This document shows, piece after piece, positions 1 through 9,302 of a stretch of DNA of 64,000 bases. The notes below the pieces were generated by a model. It was given only the letters and a program-made list of their open reading frames with translations, searched no databases and was not told the DNA's origin. The DNA is taken from assembly GCF_000835495.1 (NCBI RefSeq), contig NW_015622541.1, positions 434,001-498,000 of the forward strand, written 5' to 3'. How positions within the stretch are numbered: the first letter of the stretch is position 1; every line of letters begins with the position of its first letter. Made by a program: the position numbers and the translations under genes. Source of the DNA: Cladophialophora immunda. Lineage: Eukaryota > Ascomycota > Eurotiomycetes > Chaetothyriales > Herpotrichiellaceae.

Positions 1-1647
1 ATTGGCCGCGTGCAGAAGAAGTAACACTCCCGCTCGTGGCATAAAGCGAGGATTATTCTCCATCTCTTGGCCCGCGAGAGAATCCTTAAGCCGGGAGTAA
101 CGACTCGCAGTAAACCTTCGGCTTCAAGATTACTCAGAAATAGGGAGAGGCAGTTCGTACCAAGATTGATCAGTGACAGTAACGAGGTGATTATCGCGGA
201 AACGAAGATTGCGTTGAGAGGGATGTTCCACCTTGACGGTACTTTTTCGAGCCAGTAGGAACCCGGAAAGCCTGTCAAATCCACAGATATTCAGCAGACG
301 TCTCAACGCGCAGACACGATATGCCGTCTCACGAGGGAAGAGGAGGCTGCGAAAATGAACCTTACCTTTATCACGTGCAAACGACCACATCTGTCGTGAT
401 GCCGTTGCAACTTGTCCAACGCAAGCCGAAATAAAGATGACGATGACGACGACAACCATTATGCTTGTGCCAACATGGCTCCTGGTAGCATTGTAGAAGA
501 CTTGAATCATGGGTTGACCGGTCGCGGAGTTGAGGACGCTGTCGAGATCGCCGAGACAGAAGATGTATGTCCAGCCAACCACAATCAGCATAAGTGCGTT
601 GGAAGCGACTGCCCAGACAACGACCAGCGGGATGGTCCTTGAAGCATCCTGAGTCTCTTCAGACATGTGTATCGTGCAATCGTAGCCCTACAAGCATAAG
701 AAAGCAAAAAATCAGCTGTTGTCACAATATTAGGCAATAGATCACAGAACGCCTCACGCATCCTCACGTGCTTTCTACTTACGATGAGCATGCCGATCAT
801 AGGTACAAAGCCGATCGTTGCAGCAAGAGCTTCATCGCTATACCCGCTGTCGTTGGTAATATGGAGGATTGTCTCGTGAGCATTTCCACGTGGAGCCATC
901 ACCCAGAGCGGGATGATGATGACGAAGACTCCGAGAACGTGCAGGATAAGGACGACGGCCTCGATGAGCGGTAGTCGAACGGCGAGGAAGATGTTGAAAA
1001 GAACGCAGAAGACGACGATGGCGATCGTGAGGAGGGTCTCATGCCAGGCCAAGATTGTGTATCCCGGGAAATTGAGCGTCGCAAGGCCGAGTATCAGGGT
1101 GGACTACAGCCGAGAAGTAAGCACAAGCTCTTGAAAAGTGCGTCGAAGCCAAAGCGAGACACAAGTGTTGACTTACCACCTCAAAGGAGACGCTACAGAG
1201 GAATACCTGCCAGCCTAAGGCGATCAGCCACCCGACCGAGTAGCTGAGGCCCCTTTGAAACCTGGGAGGTGCAAGCTCCGACACCCAGTGATATTGGCCT
1301 CCCGCTGTCGGGCTCATCGAGGCTACCTCGGCCAGACTCGCATACACGGGCAACATGACAATCGGACTCAAGAGCAAGCCCCAGAACACTGCCGGTGTGC
1401 CTCCATCGCTCAGACCGAAGGGAGAGACGACAAGAACGAACTCCCATGCGACCATGACGGTGCTTGCAAAGCCCAGCATTGTCGAGAACCTGAACTGCCG
1501 CCGCAACACCTGCTTCTTGCCGAGCATCTTCATGTCCTGACGATCGATCGCCGTTCCTCGATACTTGGGCGGAACATGGCTGCCTTGCAAGGCGTCGGCT
1601 TCGTCATCGGGTAACTCAGCGATTCGAGGTGATTCTGACTTCGACAT
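1..1647 (-). CDS. APC-family amino acid/choline/GABA permease (partial, runs off left edge)
   Basis: Multi-exon gene of the fungal amino-acid/choline/GABA permease group, plasma-membrane importers of small nitrogen compounds. The start MSKSESPRIAEL at 1647 is the first in-frame ATG before the conserved part. Visible exons are 1647-1177, 1103-783, 687-366 and from 271 leftward, joined at GTAAGT/TAG, GTAAGT/TAG and GTAAGG/CAG sites with matching phases. Family landmarks are the AGGQYHWVSELAP segment, GYDCTIHMSEE before TM7, and ASRQMWSFARDKG. About eight membrane helices can be followed. Beyond LINLG near 190 I cannot find the expected last helices in any frame, so the 3' end is either past another intron outside the window or degenerate. 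It is divergent from the rhodopsin-domain gene and lies near a DUF1989 gene. A nitrogen substrate is inferred from the family, not from binding residues. Confidence 0.85.
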
Positions 1648-2368
1648 GGCCTTATGTGAACCTGGAAGGAGAGGAGAGAGTAGCAAAACACAGAGGAAGA
1701 ATGCGACGTTTCGAAGCGGGCAATGGAAAGCAGACACCGAAGGTTTTTAACCCCCCCGGCGGTCCCCCGATGAATCCGTTTTGACCACGTGGGGTGAGAC
1801 ACAATAGCCACATGTTCCACTCGCTGTTTTGGGATGTCCAATCCCTCCGCTCTCTGCTATCCACATTCAACAGGCCGCCAAAGATAGTGCCAGCTCGCTG
1901 CTTCACTGATTACTATACCAGGTAAAGCGTAGCCTAAGCGTAATCCTAGCGACACTCGAATTTACAGTATGTTGAGCCGGAGAAAAGGAGAGGCCGACTC
2001 GGGGTGAGGGTATTTCATCTTATGGAAGTGATGAGTGGTGGCCGATCCTGGCTCGCATGGCATTGAAGCAACGGCTGGATACGGTACAATTTCCCCGTCC
2101 TAGCTGATGCTTTAGATCTGCAGCTAAGGTTGTTTGGCCCATTCCTGCCCCCTGTTTTTGTTATCGCGGGCGGGTCCGGACGGCACGGGGCAGGCGGCTG
2201 TGCCTTCTCCGTACGCCGTCTGATTAAAGCTCGCTAATAGCGTACGCGGGGATTTGCCTAACCAAAGTTTAAAGGGGGCGCTGGAAGCCATGGAGACATT
2301 TATCAACCTCTGCGCACCTTAGGTCTGCTGCGTGCACATCTCCAAGTACAGTTCTTTGTCGACTAACA
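1648..2368. other. Intergenic region between divergent genes
   Basis: About 720 bp between the start codons of the permease (leftward) and the rhodopsin-domain gene (rightward), so it must hold both promoters. A G/C-rich patch lies near 2160-2205. I see no RNA gene or convincing ORF with an ATG. Confidence 0.6.
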
Positions 2369-3756
2369 ATGTCGGCGGTACCACTTTACACTGCTGTTCC
2401 TTCAGGCCAGTACCCGCCATTTGCGGTAGTTACGGACAATGACCATCGCGCCTGGATTATCATCGCGGCAGCGATGGGCATCTCGTTCATGCTCGTGGCA
2501 CTGGTGACCAGAGTGCTGATTCGAAAATTCGTCAGTCTGGGATGGGCACTTGACGATACAATTTTGACGATATCAACGGTTTGCCCAACTGACCAGAGTT
2601 TTATCTTCTTTCACGGCTAACACCGAGAGTTTAGGGTGTCGCTTTCGTGCAAGCTTCGCTGATCCTGTCCGCGTGCGCAGACGGCCTTGGAACGCCAATC
2701 AAGTTGATTTCTCCAGAATTGCAAGCTCGCATCGAAAAAGTAAGTCCAGGACTCTGACTCCAACTATAAATCCCTAATGGTCATTCTGAAAGTCGTATTA
2801 CATGAGCAACCTACTCTATCTATGCGCTCTCGACCTTTCCAAGGTCTCCACCATTCTGTTTCTTCGGAGACTAATGGCTCCGGGTTCGAATATGCGTTGG
2901 TATTGTACAATTTTAGTGGGAATGGTACCGGCAACAACGGTTGTCTTTGTGCTCGCCGTTGCGCTACAGTGTGATTTATCCCACCCTTGGGTGATTGTTC
3001 ACCAGAAATGTTCAGGATGGGTGAGCCTTCCTCGGTTTCTTCCAAATTCACATGACATGTTGGTTTAATGGAATACTGACAAGAAGATAGTTTCTCAGAT
3101 GGGAGGTCCAAGGGGCTGTCTCAAGCTTGTTTGAAGTCGCCATCTTTGCTGCACCAATTTGGCTTGTTTTGAAACTTCGCAAACCGCTCGAGACAAAGCT
3201 GGAAATCGTTGCACCCTTTGCTCTACGACTACTGTACGTCAAGTCGCCTCTAAAGGCTCCGAGCAATCGCAGACGTTCTTCGGGAGTTGCTGACGTAACA
3301 CACAGCATTATCGTACTCACTGGGTTGCGCCTCGCCAGCTTCGATCAAGCAGATTTCGCAACCGACCCGACCTTGCGTGAATCGAGATATATCTGCTGGA
3401 CACAAGCCGAGATGAGCTACGCTGTCATCGGAGCAACACTTCCCACCGCTCGCAGACTCGTACTCGACCTAATCACGTTCTACAACGGCGGATACTTCGG
3501 CAGCACGGCAGAGAGCGCCAATCGCAGTGGAGCCTACCAGATGACGAAGCTGACGTCGAGGGTCAAGCGGAATGCTAAGCTCGCGAGCACAAGGACTGAC
3601 CAGGATGCCGCATGTGACGATGGTGACAATAACAGTCAGGAGATGATCATAAGGAAGGATATCACAGTTGAGGTCATACATGAGCAGGGCAAGTCCGAGC
3701 CTGGGGAGTTCGCGCGCGTAATCCCGGATAATTGGAAACCTATGAATGAAAGATGA
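2369..3756 (+). CDS. Rhodopsin-domain integral membrane protein (fungal PTH11/SC1-like group)
   Basis: Five exons: 2369-2578, 2635-2739, 2793-3020, 3091-3233 and 3306-3756, giving about 378 aa. The first three introns fall between codons and the fourth splits a Leu codon. It shows the hallmarks of the fungal rhodopsin domain: DNDHRAWIIIAAAM before TM1, LGWALDD at the TM1/TM2 loop, a CSGWFLRWEV segment joined across an intron, and SYAVIGATLPTARR in the last helix. Seven membrane segments are expected. The C-terminal tail of about 80 residues is hydrophilic and cytosolic by analogy. Members are often called PTH11-like receptors, but ligands are unknown and I see no CFEM domain. The intron at 3234-3305 is open, so a naive ORF call reads through it. 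Confidence 0.85.
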
Positions 3757-4235
3757 CCTTTGTACTATTAACTGAGCTTGTGGAGGTATGATGAGCATTT
3801 TCTAAGAAGACCTTCAGCCGAAAAAATCAGGGCCAGAGACAGTCCATAGAAACACGCGCTCTAGGTGCACCAGACCCAGATGTGGACCGCGGGCGGCAGC
3901 ACAGACACCCATAACAATCCTAACGGCCGATTGACACTAAGTACGCATACCTCTAGCCGAGGTCAACATCCGCCAAGCCCATCAACGGACTTACGTGAAA
4001 GACGACTGAAAGCAAGCGGTGAGAACGCTTCACTGAAATGTAGGGACTGGTGTCTCCCACGCTTCCCGTCTCCTGCCTCACATCGTCACAACCAAACTGG
4101 CGCTTTCCCGCCAATATTAGCAGCACACTGTCATCTGTCACCTGTCGATTATGCGGATCTAGTGGCGAGATAGGAAGACTCCACCTGCGTTTCCGGGACG
4201 CTGAAGCTTAGCTTAAACTCCAAAAGAAAGTCACC
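3757..4235. other. Intergenic region, no supported gene
   Basis: Upstream region of the DUF1989 gene. A 100-codon open stretch at 3865-4173 begins with GTG, not ATG, and shows no domain, so it is not called. Confidence 0.5.
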
Positions 4236-4940
4236 ATGGCATCCCTTCACGACTCCAAGTTAGCAGCCTTTCCAGACATCAAGGCTCAGTCCGATGATAC
4301 TCGTCCCAGCCATGTCAGCTCCGCCCCGAAGAAGCACATCGTTAAAGGTGGACATGGTTTTGCTTTCGAGGTCGAGAAAGGCGAACACTTCCGCGTCGTG
4401 GACGGCTACGGCGAGCAGGTTACGGACCTTGTGGCCTGGGTAAAGGGTACGAACTTCGTTGAGAAACTCTCCATGGCATATACGAGATGCCGCCTAATCG
4501 GCGTCCCGCCCGAAAAGGGCGAGTACCTCTGGACCAACAAAGACGAGCCTATCTTCCAGGTCGTAGACGATACGGTCAGGGTACACGATATGACATTCCC
4601 GTCTTGCTTCCCTGAACTGTACGAGAAAGCAGGCCGCCCTAACCATCGGAGCTGCGCCGGCAATATTGCAGAGGTGATGAAGCCGTATGGCATGGGCAGT
4701 TATCTGGAGGTACCCGAGCCGTTCAACATCTTTATGAACACGCCGAATTACACTCTGAAGCGTCTGAATCCTAGCAAGCCTGGAGACTATATCGAGTTCA
4801 AGGCGGAGAAGGACGCGATAATTGCAGTGAGCAGTTGTCCGTACGATATGCATGGTATCAACGGACGCGAGCCCACCGACATTACTATCTTCACCAGCAT
4901 GCAGCCGATGGACGAGACCGTCTCATCACACGACTTGTGA
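4236..4940 (+). CDS. DUF1989 / urea carboxylase-associated family protein
   Basis: Single-exon protein of 234 aa with start context CACCATGG. It matches the DUF1989 (urea carboxylase-associated, UCA) family, seen in the FRVVDGYGEQVTDLVAW strand pair, the LWTNKDEPIFQVVDDTV segment, HRSCAGN, and the metal/active-site-like run SSCPYDMHGINGREPTDI near the C terminus. Bacterial relatives CgdA/CgdB form carboxyguanidine deiminase, which works with urea/guanidine carboxylase. Fungal stand-alone copies are not well characterised. The first 35 residues are poorly conserved. A permease about 2.6 kb away suggests import plus breakdown of a small nitrogen compound, but this is inference from proximity only. 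Confidence 0.85.
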   Translation: MASLHDSKLAAFPDIKAQSDDTRPSHVSSAPKKHIVKGGHGFAFEVEKGEHFRVVDGYGEQVTDLVAWVKGTNFVEKLSMAYTRCRLIGVPPEKGEYLWTNKDEPIFQVVDDTVRVHDMTFPSCFPELYEKAGRPNHRSCAGNIAEVMKPYGMGSYLEVPEPFNIFMNTPNYTLKRLNPSKPGDYIEFKAEKDAIIAVSSCPYDMHGINGREPTDITIFTSMQPMDETVSSHDL

Positions 4941-6629
4941 GTCCGGAAGCAGGGATGATACTAGCACCTGAAACCCACCAAACGGACAACAGGGACAACT
5001 ATTCTTGAAGCTGAAAGCTGTAGATAGGTATGAAGCTGCTAGCATCTGGGTAGATATGAACGAAGTTTCAGGTCTGAGTATCCACAAATTTCTCTCTGCT
5101 TTGGCCAATTTCTCATCTGTGTCAGTTGCCTGATTTCTTTGTCTATTCGAAGCTCGAAGCTGAATAACATACCAACTTCTGTGGAGAACCCCTCCCCCCA
5201 CTAAAAAATAGTATTGAGCCCTGGAATGAGGTTGCGCAGCTTGTTTCCTCAGATTGAAATTCAATTACTGTCGCCTTCCCGGGGAGGTGCTGGCTCTGTA
5301 GTAGGCAGAGGAGAAGGAGCAGCGAGGCCGGTAGAGACCAAAGGAGGCTTGATGGCGTCGTCCACATGCGACAACTGCGACGGCGCAAAGGTCGATAAGC
5401 TGCGTTGCATTTTCTTCGCCGGAGGTGCACAACTCGCTATATTTATTGCAAAGCCGTGTTACCAAGAAGCACATGAAAGCACCGTCGGCACCTTCATTGT
5501 CCACGCCGAGATATCTAATAAATAGATTATCCTGCAGAAATCCCGATCGCCTGCAACTTTTAAGCCTTCTCATTTTTTCAACACCTTTGTCTCGCCAAGG
5601 TCCCTCCTCTTTCTCATTGGCTGCATAACTGTCGCCTCCAGGAGGGCATTATCTTTGTATCGCGAGAAGACTTGGGAGGGTGATTTTTCAAGGGTTTCAT
5701 CCTGGATTGTATCGGCCGAAGGTGAAAGTCGCCATCACGTTTCACGTACCGGGTCGGTGTAGGAGGGCGCAGCAGCTGTAGGGTGATGCGGAGATGGTAA
5801 GAGAATAAAATGCGAAGACCACGCTATTGAAGAAAAGATGCAACAGGTCGGTCTAACTTTGTATCTAACTGCCAGTGTGAAAGTCGCGGCCGGGCGCAGC
5901 CAAATCCCATTTCATATTTTGGGGAAACCGTTGCCGCTCTTAGCGGGTGTTTAGATCATGTGACTACGAACCATTTGCGTCTGTAATTTACGGTATTCTA
6001 CACTTTCTCACCTGTCTCTTATTGGAGGAGCTTAATTAATGCGCTTGACTAAATATGGTATAATGTGAATTATGGTGAAGCAAATATGGGGCGAGATTCT
6101 TTTCAATGTGTGCACGAAGCTGAAGGCGGTTTTACAGGTCCTTATATTTCTCTGGTACTATAGTGAATGGGAACGTCAGAGTCTAAAAAAGGGCCCTCGA
6201 GAAAATTTTCCAGTCCGACGACGTAAGCCAGAACCACAGGTCATGGTAGAGCCGGAAATGGGCCCTCTTTTAGGGACCATTTTCGCTGAAAGGAGAACTG
6301 TTATGCAAAGGAGAATTTGACCACAGCCTTCCATGGTGCATTCAGTCTTTCCGATGCCCCAGCGAAATTTGTTTTTCTACCTCGCCCACGAATGGTCGAA
6401 TCTCGGTCAACCATAGTCGTTGTAAACCGGCATATTCACGTGACACTTTTGGTGCTTTCAGTCTGTCGGCTTTGTCCAAATGACTCGCTTCTCATAGTAG
6501 CCTCAGCAATAATTATATTATTAGCCGTAATGCTTCGTGCTCTTAAGTTTCCCCGAAACTTCCCCTCTAGAACGGCGACGTCGTACGCTTCTCATACAAC
6601 GACCGTAGCTCATCTAGTTATCACGGACC
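4941..6629. other. Long intergenic region, no supported gene
   Basis: 1.7 kb with only short, overlapping open stretches on both strands. The best is an ATG-started 102-codon frame at 5573-5265 (-), with no recognisable domain and no credible partner exon. From about 5970 the sequence becomes AT-richer, but unlike the neighbouring transposon it keeps ordinary CA and TG dinucleotides. It ends at the TAACC target site of the outer LTR element. Confidence 0.5.
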
Positions 6630-6634
6630 TAACC
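6630..6634. repeat. Target site duplication of outer element (left)
   Basis: TAACC directly precedes the left LTR and recurs directly after the right LTR at 22463-22467. Confidence 0.9.
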
Positions 6635-6830
6635 TATTAGGGATCCCTCCCCAAACACAACAAACCGGCTAAGCATAGGCGCCAAGATTACATAACATAT
6701 TAGGGGCGTATACTGCGCGTACCCTACTCAAACCCTCTTCAAGACTTTAAGTCTCTATATATAGGGCTAGAGCTATCAGTACTAGGCGTTATTACTTCTA
6801 TTAACCTATCTATCTACCGCTTCCCTTATA
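6635..6830 (+). repeat. Outer element 5' LTR (196 bp)
   Basis: Begins TATTAGGGATCC (the expected TG changed to TA by RIP) and ends CCCTTATA. It aligns over its full length with 22267-22462. A TATA-like run TCTATATATAG near 6752-6762 is a plausible LTR promoter. Differences between the two copies are almost all C/T or G/A. Confidence 0.92.
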
Positions 6831-6959
6831 ATTCTCAAAGCCTTCACCTAGATACGGTTTAACGGAAGTAATAATAGCTCTCTTAACCCGTAGCTAGTAG
6901 TTAGGGGTTAGTGAGTACAGTAGGAACGTACTCGCGACGGCTACACCTAGCGGAGATAA

Positions 6960-7960
6960 AATACTCTTAAGTACCGAACCTATATAGGAGGGTAGGGAGA
7001 TATTCGAAGAGCGTTATAAGCGTATTTAAGCCCTAGTCGTTATTAAAAGGCACTAGGAGAACCGCGAGAGGGAATTAGAGGCTATAGAACTTAAACTCAT
7101 AGGAGAGACTCCTAGGAATCTAGTGCGTATCGAAGGGGCCGCGTACCTCTCTTATAAGCGAAACGTATCTAGCGACGTCTACGGACACTCCTTAACGAGG
7201 CTAAAAATGGCTAAGTCCTCTACCTTCTTAGGTAAAAATATTAAAGAGTTATAAACGTTTAAGATCGAGTAGTCGATTCGAAATAAGACTAATAGGCCTT
7301 TTATACTCTCTAAGTAGGTAGAACGTATCTAGAAAGTAACTATCTATCTAAAGAGTACGGCCGCGATCTTATAAGTACGATATAAGGATCTAATTAATAC
7401 TTAGGACGAGTTTATTACTTTTTATAAGGGTATTATCTTAGACTCTATAAATCGTATATTAAACGTACTCTTATCGCTAGCCTTTAAGAAGTAGGGCGAT
7501 AATTAGGGAGCGCGGGCATTCCTAGACGAAGTGGAGGCGCTAGAAAGAGATATTCCTAAGCTATCGGTAGAAGAGCGAGTACTATACCCTAGCTCCGCGT
7601 GAAGGGGGAGTATATGTCCCCCCTCTACCGGACCTACGCGTAAAGGGTGAAAGGAGTACTCTAGGAGCTATAGAAGATATAGCCTACGGTTAACTACTAT
7701 AAGGAGTGACCGAATAATTACGGGCGCTATAGGTAGAGGATGAATAGTATAGAGACCGTAAGTAGGAGGTACTAGATATAACACTACTATATAGGTCTTG
7801 GAGGAGGGGCTAGTCTATCGATAGTACGAACCTAGTACGTTACTAAAATGCCGCGTATATACCTTATGATCCCCGTATTAAGGTAGAGATCCTATGTATT
7901 AATTATAACGACCTATAGTAGGGGGGACACTTTAGTAACCGGTAGACTACGGAGGTAATA
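6960..7960 (+). pseudogene. Outer element gag remnant with zinc-knuckle trace
   Basis: One frame reads as a retroelement capsid protein over several hundred bases, interrupted mainly by TAG and TAA. Recognisable pieces are TFLGKNIKEL, NKTNRPFILSK, LKSTAAIL, DEFITFYKGIILDS and ARAFLDEVEALERDIPKLS. Around 7885-7950 a frame reads C-I-N-Y then GGHFSNR. This looks like a CCHC zinc knuckle with its second Cys changed to Tyr, consistent with a TGC-to-TAC change. The coding role is lost. Confidence 0.75.
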
Positions 7961-8650
7961 CATAGGTTCTACTAGTAGTTAATGTTATAGAAGGACGTAT
8001 AGGACTACGTCCGCTTATACATTATATACTAGAGAATAAAGGTACTAAGGCATAAGCTATATAGTCTACTAGAACTACTATCGTAGCCTAAGAGACTCTA
8101 GTAGGATATCTCTATAGACTTTATCGTAGGCTTACTACCGTTAAAACATAGGGGAAGAGTATATGACGCGATACTAAATATAGTCGACCGATACTCGAAG
8201 ATAGTTAGATATATCCTCTATACTAGATTAATAGATGCCCTAGAGATAGTAGAGCTACTAGTCGACGAGATCTTTATAAAGTACGGAGTACCTTACTCTA
8301 TTATAAGCGATAGAGATACTACCTTCACTATAGAATACTAGGGGAGTATATACTACTATCTTATAATTCGTAGACGCTTCTCTACTATATACTACCTATA
8401 GATAGACGGATAGATAGAGAGGATAAACTAAATACTAGAAGTATATATCCGGTACTATACTAACTACGAATAGGACGATTAGGTAGCCCTCCTAGCTAGC
8501 GCTAAGTTTACCTATAATAATATAGTAAATGTTAGTATAGGAAAGGCGCCGTTTAAAGTTATCTATACCTTTATACCTACGATACGGATTAATACTATAC
8601 CTCTAGAGGAAGGCACTTATAGTGAAAACGTACGGTGAGACGTAATAGTA
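7960..8650 (+). pseudogene. Outer element integrase, N-terminal and catalytic part (broken)
   Basis: The frame carries an HHCC-type N-terminal remnant ending KDV-stop-DYVRLY, then LLELLS, DISIDFIVGLLP, VDRYSKIVRYI, SDRDTTF and a TDGQTERVN-like stretch. The three catalytic acids survive in one frame: Asp at 8117-8119, Asp at 8309-8311 and Glu at 8417-8419. The last two are separated by 35 codons, the D-35-E spacing of retroviral-type integrases. Many TAG/TAA codons stand where Trp or Gln are expected. It is cut at 8654 by the nested element and resumes at 20402. Confidence 0.88.
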
Positions 8651-8654
8651 ATAG
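8651..8654. repeat. Target site duplication of inner element (left)
   Basis: ATAG precedes the inner left LTR; ATAG at 20398-20401 follows the right one. Four matching bases are seen. A fifth does not match, possibly from later mutation. Confidence 0.7.
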
Positions 8655-8936
8655 TGAACTGGGGCGAGGCTTCTAGCCATAGGCGCCAACTCGTACGGCG
8701 GTAGGTAATAGGCGCGTTCACATCTTATCAAGCAGTTGATTAATTATCTTATTATTGTCCTCTCTATCTACCTAGGCAAATAATAAAAGAAAAGACTACT
8801 AAGCTAAAGTAGTACCCTCGAACTAACTAACTAGAGAGTGATAATGTTTACCTATATAATATATAGCCAAAAGCTAACTAATTACCTCGCTCGCCCACCT
8901 TATATCTTAGGTTCTCTCTAAACCTTTCCTATTATA
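8655..8936 (-). repeat. Inner element 3' LTR (282 bp)
   Basis: Starts TGAACTGGGG and ends CCTATTATA on the + strand, matching 20116-20397 base for base apart from transitions. This copy is the more mutated of the two: where the other has CATTACA and TTGCATCTCAGG, this one has TATTATA and TTATATCTTAGG. Confidence 0.92.
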
Positions 8937-9302
8937 TCCCTCCTATTATCACTCACTTTCTTAACGACCTCGCTTAAGTCTCCTAATCAGCTTTATTAGC
9001 CCTCCCGGAATCATTAATTCTTCTTTATACCCTTTAAAGCCTCCGTAAAATTATCTAGCTATCTCGAATCTAATTCCTTTTGTGGAATATCGCTATTTGG
9101 GCGTACGGCCTAATTAGGCCTAGCGCTTTATCACGTGACTAGTGGATACTACTAGTCTATACTAGTACTAGATCACGTGGTATAAGTGGCGATACTAGGT
9201 GGTGTGATCGCTTATTAATAGCGATTCAAGGGATTTCTTTTATCTTCTATTATTACCACCTATTATCTATATAAGGACGCTTCTACCTCCTAGATAGTTA
9301 TC
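8937..9302. other. Inner element 3' untranslated segment with inverted repeats
   Basis: 366 bp between the ULP1 frame's TGA stop and the 3' LTR. Next to the LTR lies the purine tract (- strand AGGAGGGA). A 9-bp inverted repeat ATCGCTATT / AATAGCGAT spans about 9088-9230, and two CACGTG hexamers lie inside it. CACGTG and CG-rich words survive here although CA/TG are otherwise scarce. Confidence 0.6.

Noticed and set aside
3234..3305. Continuous open frame through the rhodopsin-domain gene
   Set aside because: A GTACGT..CACAG intron fits the family alignment better; read-through inserts a basic stretch not typical of the domain.
3865..4173. Possible small gene before the DUF1989 gene
   Set aside because: Begins with GTG, low-complexity Ser/His/Pro-rich translation, no family.
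5265..5573. ATG-started 102-codon - strand frame
   Set aside because: No recognisable domain and no supporting splice partner; left as intergenic.
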